Source of the DNA: Verrucomicrobiales bacterium
GTDB taxonomy: Bacteria; Verrucomicrobiota; Verrucomicrobiia; Limisphaerales; F1-80-MAGS106
Length of the DNA: 36,215 nucleotides
Assembly (NCBI GenBank): GCA_005805305.1
Contig: SYMW01000290.1
Location: 1 to 36,215 of the forward strand
Direction of reading: 5' to 3'
The translations under genes were made by a program, and so were the position numbers. Within the stretch, counting starts at the first letter, position 1. The number at the start of each line of letters is the position of its first letter. Shown here in pieces: positions 16,850 through 26,546 of this stretch. Under the pieces are notes generated by a model, which was given only the letters and a program-made list of their open reading frames with translations, was not told the DNA's origin and made no database searches.

Positions 16850-19348
16850 TCAATTCGACTGCCGCAAGGCCTTGGTGGTCATGCGCCGGGCGATGTATTG
16901 GCGGATCACGGGAATCTTGGATTTTCCAAGGAGACCGATAGCCGCCTTGGCATCGCGCCCCACGAGAGGTTCCGCGGCATACCAATACATCAGTGGAAGG
17001 TTGTGATCACCGGCATCATCCGCCCGTGCCACCAAGGCGCTTAGCACGTCGAATCGATCCTCGGGAGAAACCCTCTGCATTCCAGCCGCCAGATAGAGTC
17101 GCACGACTGGGGACGGCTCCCGTTCCGCCAATTGGCCGAGGCCGGACAGGAACTCAGCGGAAGGCTTCTTCTCCTCGAGCCCGAGCTGGATGGCCCATGC
17201 GCGCACGTACTCGGAAGGATGCGACAACAGCCCGCGAATCTGTTTCTCGTCCAAAGCGCCTGTCACGTGCAGAGTCCACAGCGCGCGCAGTTGGCGGGTC
17301 TCGTCCTTGTGGTCTCTCAGTATTTTCCCAAGCCCCGCGGATGCTGCAGGCGTGAGCCGCCCCTCCGCCGCCCGCTCCTGCAATAATCGCCGCGCATGAC
17401 GAGAATGGAAATCGTTCGGGCTCAAATGCAATTGAACGAGCTCTTCGTCCGTCCTCCTCGCCAAGTCCACGCGCGTCGATGGGGTGTTGCCATACGTGAG
17501 TTTGAAGATTCTACCATTCGAACGGTCGTGCCCGTTGACATTGTTGTGATGACACTGGTTCTTGTCGTACCAATCGATGATATAGACGGCCCCATCCTGA
17601 TCGTAGAGCATGTTTAAAACTTGGGACCAGCGGTCGTTGAAATTCACGAAATCGGGCCCGTGCCGGCCCACGTACCCGGACCCTTTGCGCTCGACGAAAT
17701 CCATGTTCAATCGTTGGCCGTGAATGTTGTTCATGAATAACGTCCCCCGATACCTCTCGGGAAAGGCGCCCCCCAGATACACCATCATTCCAGCATGCGC
17801 GTGGCCGCCGCCCATCGCGTCGGAGCGGCCGTTGGCCGCGTGGGGGCCTTTGTTGCCAGAGTAATGAAAATGGTCGGCGATGGTCTTGATGTCATCGTAA
17901 ATGAACGGATTCACATACCACTGGCTCGCGGACTGATAGATCGCATTCGCCTCGGTCTCCTGGCGGCTGATGCTGTAATGCTGTCCGCCCTGGCGCTGAT
18001 ACCTCCCTCCTTGGACCATGTGCCATAGGTGCGGAATCACGCAGGCCTCGATGAGGCACTGGCCACGCTCGTCGAAGTCGATGCCCCAGGGATTGCTGGT
18101 TCCCTCAGCGAACACCTCGAATGTTTGCTTGACCGGATGGTAGCGCCAGACCGCGGCGTCCACCCGCTGGCGCTCCCGCAACGGTGTGCCCGGCTTGCCG
18201 ACAAACGAGGGACAGAAAACGCCGTGACATCCATACAACCAGCCGTCCGGACCCCATGTGAATGTGTTCAACGTCTCGTGCGTGTCCGCTCGGAAATCCC
18301 ATCCGTCCAGAAGAACCGTCGGAGGACCGTCGGGCTTGTCATTCCCGTCCCGGTCCGGGACGAACAAGAGATCGGGAGCCGCCCCCACGAACACACCTCC
18401 GAAACCCACCTCAATGCCGCTGACCAAGTTCAAGTTCTCCATAAACACCGTGCGGCGGTCAAATTTGCCCGATCCCGTGGTGTCCTCAAAAATCAGGATT
18501 CGATCTTTCCCTTGTCCTTCCGCCGCCCGCACGGGATAGGTGTAGGCCTCCGCCACCCACAAACGCCCCCGATCGTCCAAACAGAACGCGATGGGCTGGC
18601 TCACGTCCGGTTCCCCGGCGAATAACTTCATGGAAAACCCGTCAGGAACCGTCGCTTCCCGGGCCGCCGCCTCGGGATCAAGCCCAGCGAATTTCACAGA
18701 ATCAGCCTCGGCCACGATCGTCTGCTTCGAGATTTCAGCGGCCGTGATTTCACTGTCGAAGCGAGGCCTGGCCTCGTGCAGGAGGAAGTGGTCGAAGTTC
18801 GTGTGTCCCCAGCCCCCGATCTGTTGATCAACGACTCGAATAAAAATATCCTTTCCCAAATGAGGTTCCAAATCGACCACCACTGGGCGCATGTTTTCGG
18901 TGTCGAAGCCCGAGATTTTGAAAAAGACATCCTGTGTATCCACTCTCACCAATTCCACCCGGTTGCCTTCAGACGAGCCGCCGCCAACGAGGAAACTCGC
19001 GTATCGCCGGGTCACTTTAAAGGGAGTCGACGCGAGGGTTCCTGTCGCGTCATCGCCGAAGATTTCATAGGTTCCAACCCAATATTCCCCGGCGTGCCTG
19101 CTGCTCATGTCGGGCCGGCGCTTGGCGACCAGATCGCCCTTGACGGGTTGGTTGCCAAAAGCTCTCCCGGCCGCCGTCCAGTCGCGCAGAGTGCCGTCCT
19201 CAAAGCCCAAGTTGAGCGGCCTGCCGTCCGCGGCCAGTGGCGGGCCGCTTGAGGGCCGCTGCGCCAAGGCCGACGGCGGCAAGAAGTCACCAGCCGCGAA
19301 GCACAACGACAACGCAGCAATACACCCCAAACGGCGGCGAAGCTTCAT
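16850..19348 (-). CDS. PVC-type membrane-bound dehydrogenase (NHL/beta-propeller) with N-terminal beta-sandwich-like domain and HEAT-like tail
   Basis: FSMKLFAGEPDVSQPIAFCLDDRGRLWVAEAYTYPVRAAEGQGKDRILIFEDTTGSGKFDRRTVFMENLNLVSGIEVGFGGVFVGAAPDLLFVPD is typical of the PVC dehydrogenase family. Confidence 0.9.
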   Translation of the reverse strand: MKLRRRLGCIAALSLCFAAGDFLPPSALAQRPSSGPPLAADGRPLNLGFEDGTLRDWTAAGRAFGNQPVKGDLVAKRRPDMSSRHAGEYWVGTYEIFGDDATGTLASTPFKVTRRYASFLVGGGSSEGNRVELVRVDTQDVFFKISGFDTENMRPVVVDLEPHLGKDIFIRVVDQQIGGWGHTNFDHFLLHEARPRFDSEITAAEISKQTIVAEADSVKFAGLDPEAAAREATVPDGFSMKLFAGEPDVSQPIAFCLDDRGRLWVAEAYTYPVRAAEGQGKDRILIFEDTTGSGKFDRRTVFMENLNLVSGIEVGFGGVFVGAAPDLLFVPDRDGNDKPDGPPTVLLDGWDFRADTHETLNTFTWGPDGWLYGCHGVFCPSFVGKPGTPLRERQRVDAAVWRYHPVKQTFEVFAEGTSNPWGIDFDERGQCLIEACVIPHLWHMVQGGRYQRQGGQHYSISRQETEANAIYQSASQWYVNPFIYDDIKTIADHFHYSGNKGPHAANGRSDAMGGGHAHAGMMVYLGGAFPERYRGTLFMNNIHGQRLNMDFVERKGSGYVGRHGPDFVNFNDRWSQVLNMLYDQDGAVYIIDWYDKNQCHHNNVNGHDRSNGRIFKLTYGNTPSTRVDLARRTDEELVQLHLSPNDFHSRHARRLLQERAAEGRLTPAASAGLGKILRDHKDETRQLRALWTLHVTGALDEKQIRGLLSHPSEYVRAWAIQLGLEEKKPSAEFLSGLGQLAEREPSPVVRLYLAAGMQRVSPEDRFDVLSALVARADDAGDHNLPLMYWYAAEPLVGRDAKAAIGLLGKSKIPVIRQYIARRMTTKALRQSN

Positions 19349-20244
19349 AGGGTTCGGGATTTGGCGCGCTTCTTGGGAATGGAGGCCTTGACTGGGATCG
19401 CCTTGAACCGGCGCGTCAGATTGGTCAACGACTCCTCCACCGCGAGGCGTTCGAGGCTGGAGGCCCCCACAAAGCCCACGGCATCGGTGCGTTCATTGAT
19501 GTAAGCCGCGTCCTCGGGCGTGCAGATCGGGCCGCCATGAGACAGAAATACAATGTCCCGCCGCACCTTCCTGGCGCCGTCGATGATCGCTTGGGTGCGC
19601 CTCACGGCATCATCCAAAGTGCACGTGGCGTCGGTGACGCCGATGGAACCGCCGATGGTCGTCCCCACATGCGCGATAATGGCGTCGGCTCCCGCCGCGG
19701 CCATGGCCTCGGCTTCCTCGGGCTGCGCCACATAAACAATGCTGAACAAATCCATCTTGCGGGCCAGGGCCACCATCTCCACTTCCTTCTTGAAGCTCAT
19801 CCCCGTTTCTTCGAGCACTTGGCGGAAGTGGCCGTCCACGATGCAGTGAGTCGGAAAATTGTTCACGCCCGAGAATCCCATCTCTTTTACTTTCAGGAGC
19901 CAGTGCCACATCCGGCGCCGCGGGTCCGTCGCATGGACGCCGCAGATCACCGGGATTTCGCGCACGACGGGCAGGACTTCAAATTCCCCGATTTCCATCG
20001 CCACCGCGTTCGCGTCCCCGTAAGCCATCAATCCCGCAGTGGAGCCATGTCCCGCCATCCTGAAGCGCCCTGAATTGTAGATGATGATCAGGTCAGCCCC
20101 GCCGCGCTCGATGAATTTGGCACTGATGCCGGTGCCCGCACCGGCCGCGATGATCGGCTCGCCCCTTTTGAGAGTGTCGCGAAGCCGGTCCACGACTTCC
20201 TTGCGCGTGTAGGGGTTTCCTTTTCCAGTCCAGGGGTTTGGCAT
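19345..20244 (-). CDS. phosphoenolpyruvate hydrolase-family (PEP_hydrolase) TIM-barrel protein
   Basis: GTGISAKFIERGGADLIIIYNSGRFRMAGHGSTAGLMAYGDANAVAMEI...GVHATDPRRRMWHWLLKVKEMGFSGVNNFPT. The stop overlaps the next gene's start (ATGA). Confidence 0.85.
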   Translation of the reverse strand: MPNPWTGKGNPYTRKEVVDRLRDTLKRGEPIIAAGAGTGISAKFIERGGADLIIIYNSGRFRMAGHGSTAGLMAYGDANAVAMEIGEFEVLPVVREIPVICGVHATDPRRRMWHWLLKVKEMGFSGVNNFPTHCIVDGHFRQVLEETGMSFKKEVEMVALARKMDLFSIVYVAQPEEAEAMAAAGADAIIAHVGTTIGGSIGVTDATCTLDDAVRRTQAIIDGARKVRRDIVFLSHGGPICTPEDAAYINERTDAVGFVGASSLERLAVEESLTNLTRRFKAIPVKASIPKKRAKSRTL

Positions 20245-20385
20245 AATCCTTCGAACTATAGAAAGCTGACGAACCAGGAAAAGACTTTTGTTGACCGTGA
20301 ATGTTTTTCCGATAGCCTTGGTCTATAGAATTAGCCCTTATCGAGCAGCAGGCATTAGAATCCTTTAAACATCCAATCTAGGCTT

Positions 20386-21759
20386 ATGGAAAACACTGAC
20401 AAAATCCTTCCCTCAACGGAGACCTCCCGAAGGGACTTCATCAAGACGGCCGCAGCGGCCGGCGCCGCGGTCGCCACGACTCAAATTTTCAAAACTCCTG
20501 TTTATGGACAGAACCAAGCGCCTTCGCCCGGCCGCGTGATTGGCGCGAACGATCGCATCGTGGTGGGGTTCGTCGGCGTGGGCGGTCAAGGCATGGCCCA
20601 TGTGCGTAGCCAAAAGGAAAACATGGCCGCTACCAACGTGGTTTTGGCTGCCGTGGCCGACGTTTCAAAGACTCGGGTCAAGGAGGCGAAGGCATACATC
20701 GGCGGCGACTGCCAGGGTTTCGCGGACTACCGGAGGCTGCTGGATCGGAAGGACATCGACGCCATTGTTTGTTCCACCGTCGACCATTGGCACACGCCGG
20801 TCTGCGTCGATTCCATGAACGCCGGCAAGCACATTTACGTCGAGAAACCCATGACCCGATATTTGGGAGAGGCGTTCGAGATTTATGACACGGTCAGGAG
20901 CACCAAGAAAATCCTTCAAGTGGGATCCCAAGGCTGCTCTGATGCCAAATGGCACAAAGCTGCGGAACTCATCCAATCCGGGAAGATTGGAAAGGCCGTC
21001 CTCGGCCAGGGTTCCTATATGCGAAACAACCCCAAGGGTGAGTGGAACTACGACATCAAGAGCTGGGCGACATCCGAGGATATCGACTGGCAGGGGTGGC
21101 TGGGCAAACAGATCAAAGTGCGCCCCGAATTCAACGCCGACCATTATTTTCGCTGGCGCAAATATTATCCTTACTGCGCCGGGTTGCTCGGCGACTTGTT
21201 CCCGCACAAACTTCATCCCTACATGCTCGCGACAGGCAACCCGGAGTTTCCCTCCCGGGTTTGCTCGCTCGGAACGCGCAAGGTGGAGACCGACAAGGCC
21301 GGTGGCAATCCGCCCCGCGATGTGCCAGAGAACGTCCAAATCCTCGCCGAAGTCCCTAGCGGCTACACGCTGATGGTGTGCAGCAGCACGGTGAATGAAA
21401 CGGGGACCCAGGAAATGATCCGGGGCCACAAAGCATCCCTCTACATGGGCGGCAATCGGATCGAACTAAAGCCCGAGAAAGCCTTTTCCGAGGAAGTCGA
21501 CCCCCTGGACATCACGGGCATCAAGCCCGGGGAAAGTGTCGCCGTCCACGAAGCGAACTGGTTTGATTGCATTCGCAGTGGCAAGGAGCCGAATGCGGGG
21601 ATCGATCTCGCCGTTAAAGTTCAAACCGTGATTTCGCTGGCGGAAATATCCGATCGCATGAGCATTATGTGCCTCTTCGATCCCAAGACCCGCAAGGTCA
21701 CCACGGGCGACGGGCGCGCGGTGAAGGTGCCCACTTACGGCACGCTCCCGCTATCCTAA
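20386..21759 (+). CDS. Gfo/Idh/MocA family oxidoreductase with Tat signal
   Basis: SRRDFIKTAAAAGAAVATTQIF (Tat), VGFVGVGGQGMAHV, DYRRLLDRKDIDAIVCSTVDHWHTPVCVDSMNAGKHIYVEKPMTRYLGEA. Confidence 0.95.
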   Translation: MENTDKILPSTETSRRDFIKTAAAAGAAVATTQIFKTPVYGQNQAPSPGRVIGANDRIVVGFVGVGGQGMAHVRSQKENMAATNVVLAAVADVSKTRVKEAKAYIGGDCQGFADYRRLLDRKDIDAIVCSTVDHWHTPVCVDSMNAGKHIYVEKPMTRYLGEAFEIYDTVRSTKKILQVGSQGCSDAKWHKAAELIQSGKIGKAVLGQGSYMRNNPKGEWNYDIKSWATSEDIDWQGWLGKQIKVRPEFNADHYFRWRKYYPYCAGLLGDLFPHKLHPYMLATGNPEFPSRVCSLGTRKVETDKAGGNPPRDVPENVQILAEVPSGYTLMVCSSTVNETGTQEMIRGHKASLYMGGNRIELKPEKAFSEEVDPLDITGIKPGESVAVHEANWFDCIRSGKEPNAGIDLAVKVQTVISLAEISDRMSIMCLFDPKTRKVTTGDGRAVKVPTYGTLPLS

Positions 21760-21777
21760 TCCGAAGGGTCGATTTGA

Positions 21778-21820
21778 AGGGGTTTCGCCGATTTGCCGTC
21801 GGCGGAACCCCTTTTTGTTT
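21778..21820 (+). terminator. Rho-independent terminator downstream of the Gfo/Idh/MocA gene
   Basis: AGGGGTTtCGCCGA - TTTGCCG - TCGGCGgAACCCCT followed by TTTTGTTT: a 14-nt stem with one mismatch and a U-rich tail. Confidence 0.88.
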
Positions 21821-21838
21821 GGCATTCGAGTCCTCCAC

Positions 21839-22849
21839 ATGAACGCAGAGCCGCCTGGGGCTGAAATCCGCCTGGCTCGCCACGCCATGGCCACTCGTTT
21901 CGAGATCTGGCTCCATGGCCAGCGCGTGGACGCCATGCGCGCCGCCGCCGAGGAGGCCTTCGATGGCATCGTGGAACTGGATCGATTGTTGAGCCTCTAC
22001 CGGCCGGAAAGCGACCTCTCGCTCATCAATCGCGAGGCATGCTCCAGAGCTGTTCGCGTCGATCCCCGCGTCTTTAAGCTGCTGGAGCGAGCCAAGACGT
22101 TGAGCCTGGGGACCCGGGGCGCCTTCGATCCATCCGTGGCGCCCGTCCTGTTTCAGTGGGGCGTTATCGGCGGCCGCTGGAGGATCCCGGGCGAGGACGA
22201 GCTCCGGGAGGCGCTATCGAAGGTCGGAATGCAATCGGTCGAGCTGGATTCGGACGAAGGAAGCGTCCGTTACGCGCGTCCTGGCATGTGGTTGGACTTG
22301 GGCTCGATTGCCAAAGGCTATGCCTTGGAGTGCGCGGCAGAAACGCTTCGGAACTGCGGCATAGAATCTGCCCTGATCCATGGCGGGACAAGCTCTGTGT
22401 GCGGGTTGGGACGGGGGCCGGATGGTCTCCCTTGGTCGGTGGCGGTTCGCCCCCACAACGGGGAAGATTCGAAGGAGAAGCAGCCGCTCGTTTGGTTTAG
22501 AACCGTTGCCGGGGCGCACACGGCACTCTCGGGCCCTGTCCCTCCACCGCCGAAGTCGTTCTCAAGCGACGAGGTTGCCTGGCCGAAGGTCCAGTTGGAA
22601 GACGCGGCGATGTCTGTCACGGGAATTCGAGGCAAATGCTTTGAGCTTGAAGGAAAGGTTTTTGGTCATGTGATTGATCCGCGCTTTGGCAGGCCCGCAC
22701 AAACGGCCGCGATGGCGATCGTCAAGGGGCATTCGGCGACCGATGCCGACGCGCTGTCCACCGCGTTGCTGGTCTTGGGACGGGAAGGCGCAGGTTCCAT
22801 TTCGAGCCACTTTCCAGGCTATGAGTTGTGGCTTGGTGATTGGGGTTAG
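21839..22849 (+). CDS. apbE: FAD:protein FMN transferase (ApbE family)
   Basis: HAMATRFEIWLHG, YRPESDLSLINREA, GAFDPSVAPVLFQWGV, WLDLGSIAKGYALECAAETLRNCGIESALIHGGTSSVCGLG, VIDPRFGRPAQ, SATDADALSTALLVLG. Confidence 0.93.
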   Translation: MNAEPPGAEIRLARHAMATRFEIWLHGQRVDAMRAAAEEAFDGIVELDRLLSLYRPESDLSLINREACSRAVRVDPRVFKLLERAKTLSLGTRGAFDPSVAPVLFQWGVIGGRWRIPGEDELREALSKVGMQSVELDSDEGSVRYARPGMWLDLGSIAKGYALECAAETLRNCGIESALIHGGTSSVCGLGRGPDGLPWSVAVRPHNGEDSKEKQPLVWFRTVAGAHTALSGPVPPPPKSFSSDEVAWPKVQLEDAAMSVTGIRGKCFELEGKVFGHVIDPRFGRPAQTAAMAIVKGHSATDADALSTALLVLGREGAGSISSHFPGYELWLGDWG

Positions 22850-22953
22850 ACGGGCGGCGAGGCGTCCCGGGAGATGATTCTCGTGGATGGTTTTTCTTGG
22901 AATCGAGCGAAGCCCCGGTTTAGCATAGCGCCTTGCTTTTCATAAAGACCGAT

Positions 22954-25900
22954 ATGCCGCGCGTGTGCTTCACTGCCTGTTTTGCGCTCATTTTTAGTTG
23001 GGTTTGCGCGTTCGCGGTAAGGGCTGCGGATCCATTTGGGGAAGGGGTCCGACCGACCGATCCTTTGGACCCGGAAGCGGAACGTAAAGGATTCCGGCTT
23101 CCGCCGGATTTCGAAGCGACCCTCTTTGTCGCCGAGCCCAGAATCGCCAAGCCCATGAACATGGCTTTTGACGGCAGGGGACGGCTTTGGGTGACCACCA
23201 CTCTCGAGTATCCATTTGCCGCCCCATTGGACAAAAAAGGGAGGGATTCCATCGTCGTGCTCGAGGACAAGGACGGCGATGGCCATGCGGAGTTCGCGAC
23301 GACGTTCGCGGACGGGTTGAATATTCCGACAGGCGTTTATCCTTACAGGAATGGCGTGATTGCTTGGAGCATCCCTAACATTTGGTATTTTGAGGATACC
23401 GACAATGATGGAAAAGCCGACAAACGGACCGTTTTGTACGGACCTCTGGGTTGGGAGCGGGACACGCACGGGATGAGTTCCTCGTTCCGGCGCGGGTTGG
23501 ACGGCTGGCTTTACATCACCCACGGGTTCAACAACGATTCCGTCGTTCGTGGGAGGGATGGTTCCGAGATCAAGATGAACTCGGGCAACATCTATCGGGT
23601 GCGGGTCGATGGGGCGAGCGTTGAGCAATTCTCATGGGGTCAGGTGAATCCATTCGGGCTCGGCTTCGATCCGCTGGGGAACTTGTTCTCCGCGGACTGC
23701 CATAGCTCGCCGATTTATCAAGTGCTCCGCGGAGCCTATTATCCGAGCTTCGGCAAGGGCCACGATGGCCTTGGGTTTGGTCCAACCCTCATGCAGCACA
23801 GTCACGGATCCACGGCGATCGCGGGATTGGTTTATCTTTCTGACGACCGATGGCCGGCGCCGTTTCGTGACAACATCTTCGTCGGCAATGTCATGACCAG
23901 CCGCATCAACCGCGACACTCTCGAAGATCAAGGCGCGTCCAGAATAGCCCGCGAGGCACCCGACTTTCTCGTCGCCGAGGATCCCTGGTTCCGGCCAGTG
24001 GACTTGCAGTTTGGTCCTGACGGCGCCCTTTATGTGGCGGATTTTTACAACAGAATCATTGGCCATTACGAAGTCCCATTGACGCACCCTGGCAGGGATC
24101 GTGACAAGGGCCGCATTTGGAGAATTCGATACAAACCCGCAAGCAGCCGGCCGCTCAACTTGCGCAATGCATCGGTGGAAGACTTATGGGCTGAGATAGG
24201 GGACTCGAATCAAACCCGGCGTTACCTGGCGACGGAAGAGTTGGTGGAGCGAGGCGCCCCAAAGGTCGTGGATTTGATTCAAGAAAGGTGGCGTGGTGGT
24301 GTGGCTCACTGGCGACAAAAGGCGCACGGTTTGTGGATTTTACGCCGGCTTGGCGGGCTGGATTTAGCCATGGCGAGGGCTGGATGCACCGATGCCAGCC
24401 GGGATGTTCGGACCCATGCCCAAAAGATTCTCTCTGAAATTCCTCATTCCGAGTGGCGGTCCGAACATCGAGATCTGGCGGTTGCAGGCTTGTCGGACCC
24501 GGATGCCTGGGTGCGAAGAGCTGCCGCCGATGCATTAGGGCAGCACCCGGCGTTGGAGAATATCGAACCATTGCTGAGACTCCGGGCGCTGGTGCCGGAT
24601 CAGGACGGGCATTTGCTCCACGGAGTTCGCATGGCACTGCGAAACCAGATGAAGGTTCCAGGGAGTTTTTCAAAGTTCTTTGGAACTGACGTGCCGGCGA
24701 AGGATCGCGCGGCTTTGGCCGATGTCGTGGTGGCGGTGCCGGGCGCCGAAGCAGCCTCATTTTTGGTTGACCAGTTAAAGCGGGGCTCCGCGGCGCGTGC
24801 ATCCCAAGAGGACATGTTCAGACATGTCGCGAGGCATGGCCGCGAAGCCGACCTGGAGACCTTGGCGGAAATGGCGACGGTTCGGTTTAGTGATGATCTC
24901 ACAACTCAGGTCTCCTTGTTCCAAGCGTTGCAGGCCGGGGTGGGGCAGCGGGGAGGCGCCCTCGGTCCCAGCGTCCGCCATTGGGGGGGCGCGCTGGCTC
25001 GGGCTTTGCTGAAATCCACGGATGCCGGCGTGGCTGCCTGGTCAAACCAGCCTATTGAAGGCGCCGCCAATCCGCGCAACCCGTGGTTTCTACAGTCACG
25101 AGCTTCAAGCGACGGAGATCGGAGCGCTTTGTTTCTTTGCAGCCTGCCGACTGGCGGCGAATCATTCACAGGCGTCCTTAGATCGCCCTCTTTTGCGGTG
25201 CCCGAGAAACTCGCTTTTTACGTCGCTGGACATGACGGATTTCCTGACAAGCCAGCCCAAAAAAGGAATGGAGTACGCTTGAGAGACGCGGCTTCCTCCG
25301 AAATCTTGGCGGAAACATTCGCCCCAAGAAATGACCTCGCACAGCCTGTTTCGTGGGACCTGACAGCTCACATGGGAAAGAAAGGCATTCTCGAGATTGT
25401 GGATGGCGACAACGGAAGCGCTTTTGCCTGGATCGCGGCTGGCCGGTTCAATCCCGCGGTGGTCCCCATGCCCGCCATCAGCCCGAGCCTGACCAGCCAA
25501 CGGCAGCAGGCGTCCGCGGAGCTTGCCGGAAGTTTGCGAATCGAGGATCTCGCCATTCGCTTCCTAGAATTGCTTGCCAGCGATTCGACCGAATTGGAAG
25601 CGCGCGCGGCGATGGCTCGGTCGTTGGCCGTGCTTCGACCGAGCGAGAAGTTTGCCACCCTGGCACCTCTGGTTGGAGATGCGACCCTGCCGGCCTCGGT
25701 GCGGAGCCGGATCAGCGCCGCGCTCGCCAATCCTAACTCGGGCGACCCGCACTCCATTGTGATCGAAGTAATCCAGACCGCCCCATACCGGGGTCAGGTG
25801 AAGCTCGTGCAAGCGGTGGCAGGAAACCCGCGCGGAGCCGAACGCATTATTGGAATGACAGAAGCAGGCCAGCTTTCTCCGAGGCTCCTGCAGGAACGCT

Positions 25901-26457
25901 CTGTCGCGGAGAAGTTGAAGGCCACATTGGATCCATCGGCTTCCGGTCGTTTGGCCAAACTGATGGCTAAACTGCCTCCTATGAATCAGGAGATTGCGAG
26001 GTTGGTGGAGAACCGCCGGGCGGGCTACAATCCCGTTTCAGCGAAGCCGGTTCAGGGTGCCGCCCTGTTTAATCAACATTGCGCCGCATGCCATCAAATC
26101 GATGGCAGAGGCGGTTTGGTGGGGCCTCAATTGGATGGCATCGGCAACCGGGGGCTCGAGCGGCTTTGCGAAGATATCTTGGATCCAAACCGCAACGTGG
26201 ATGTGGCTTTTCGAAGCCAGTTGATTGTATTGAAAGACGGGGATGTGATCTCAGGTCTTCTCCGCAGGGAAGAAGGAGAAACGCTCGTGGTCGCGGACGC
26301 GACGGGAAAGGAACAGTTGGTTCCGAAAAAGTCCGTTCAGGAACGACGACCTTCGGAATTATCCCTCATGCCTGAGAACATCGGCGAACTCCTTTCGCAA
26401 GAAGACTTCAATCACCTGCTGTCGTTCCTGCTCTCGAAGGGCTCGGTGGGCAGGTAG
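22954..26457 (+). CDS. giant fused PVC-type dehydrogenase / HEAT / beta-sandwich-like / cytochrome c protein
   Basis: Signal peptide, FRLPPDFEATLFVAEPRIAKPMNMAFDGRGRLWVTTTLEYP, HEAT-like repeats, and C-terminal heme motif GAALFNQHCAACHQIDGRGGLVGPQLDGIGNRGLERLCEDILDPNRNVDVAF. Confidence 0.93.
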   Translation: MPRVCFTACFALIFSWVCAFAVRAADPFGEGVRPTDPLDPEAERKGFRLPPDFEATLFVAEPRIAKPMNMAFDGRGRLWVTTTLEYPFAAPLDKKGRDSIVVLEDKDGDGHAEFATTFADGLNIPTGVYPYRNGVIAWSIPNIWYFEDTDNDGKADKRTVLYGPLGWERDTHGMSSSFRRGLDGWLYITHGFNNDSVVRGRDGSEIKMNSGNIYRVRVDGASVEQFSWGQVNPFGLGFDPLGNLFSADCHSSPIYQVLRGAYYPSFGKGHDGLGFGPTLMQHSHGSTAIAGLVYLSDDRWPAPFRDNIFVGNVMTSRINRDTLEDQGASRIAREAPDFLVAEDPWFRPVDLQFGPDGALYVADFYNRIIGHYEVPLTHPGRDRDKGRIWRIRYKPASSRPLNLRNASVEDLWAEIGDSNQTRRYLATEELVERGAPKVVDLIQERWRGGVAHWRQKAHGLWILRRLGGLDLAMARAGCTDASRDVRTHAQKILSEIPHSEWRSEHRDLAVAGLSDPDAWVRRAAADALGQHPALENIEPLLRLRALVPDQDGHLLHGVRMALRNQMKVPGSFSKFFGTDVPAKDRAALADVVVAVPGAEAASFLVDQLKRGSAARASQEDMFRHVARHGREADLETLAEMATVRFSDDLTTQVSLFQALQAGVGQRGGALGPSVRHWGGALARALLKSTDAGVAAWSNQPIEGAANPRNPWFLQSRASSDGDRSALFLCSLPTGGESFTGVLRSPSFAVPEKLAFYVAGHDGFPDKPAQKRNGVRLRDAASSEILAETFAPRNDLAQPVSWDLTAHMGKKGILEIVDGDNGSAFAWIAAGRFNPAVVPMPAISPSLTSQRQQASAELAGSLRIEDLAIRFLELLASDSTELEARAAMARSLAVLRPSEKFATLAPLVGDATLPASVRSRISAALANPNSGDPHSIVIEVIQTAPYRGQVKLVQAVAGNPRGAERIIGMTEAGQLSPRLLQERSVAEKLKATLDPSASGRLAKLMAKLPPMNQEIARLVENRRAGYNPVSAKPVQGAALFNQHCAACHQIDGRGGLVGPQLDGIGNRGLERLCEDILDPNRNVDVAFRSQLIVLKDGDVISGLLRREEGETLVVADATGKEQLVPKKSVQERRPSELSLMPENIGELLSQEDFNHLLSFLLSKGSVGR

Positions 26458-26546
26458 GCGTGCGGCAGGGAACAGGCCCAAAATCGGCCACCAAACGCCC
26501 CTAACCGGCGCCGCCCACCCTGGCCCTGTTCTGTTCTGTTCATTCA

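Noticed and set aside
16847-16852. In-frame TGA between the PVC dehydrogenase and the cytochrome gene, suggesting stop-codon readthrough or recoding of one long protein
   Set aside because: The two ORFs are in the same frame and abut, but the downstream ORF has its own convincing signal peptide (RARRLYFSAMAATCAFWIGCLARAQ) after a plausible Met at 16798, so separate genes are simpler.
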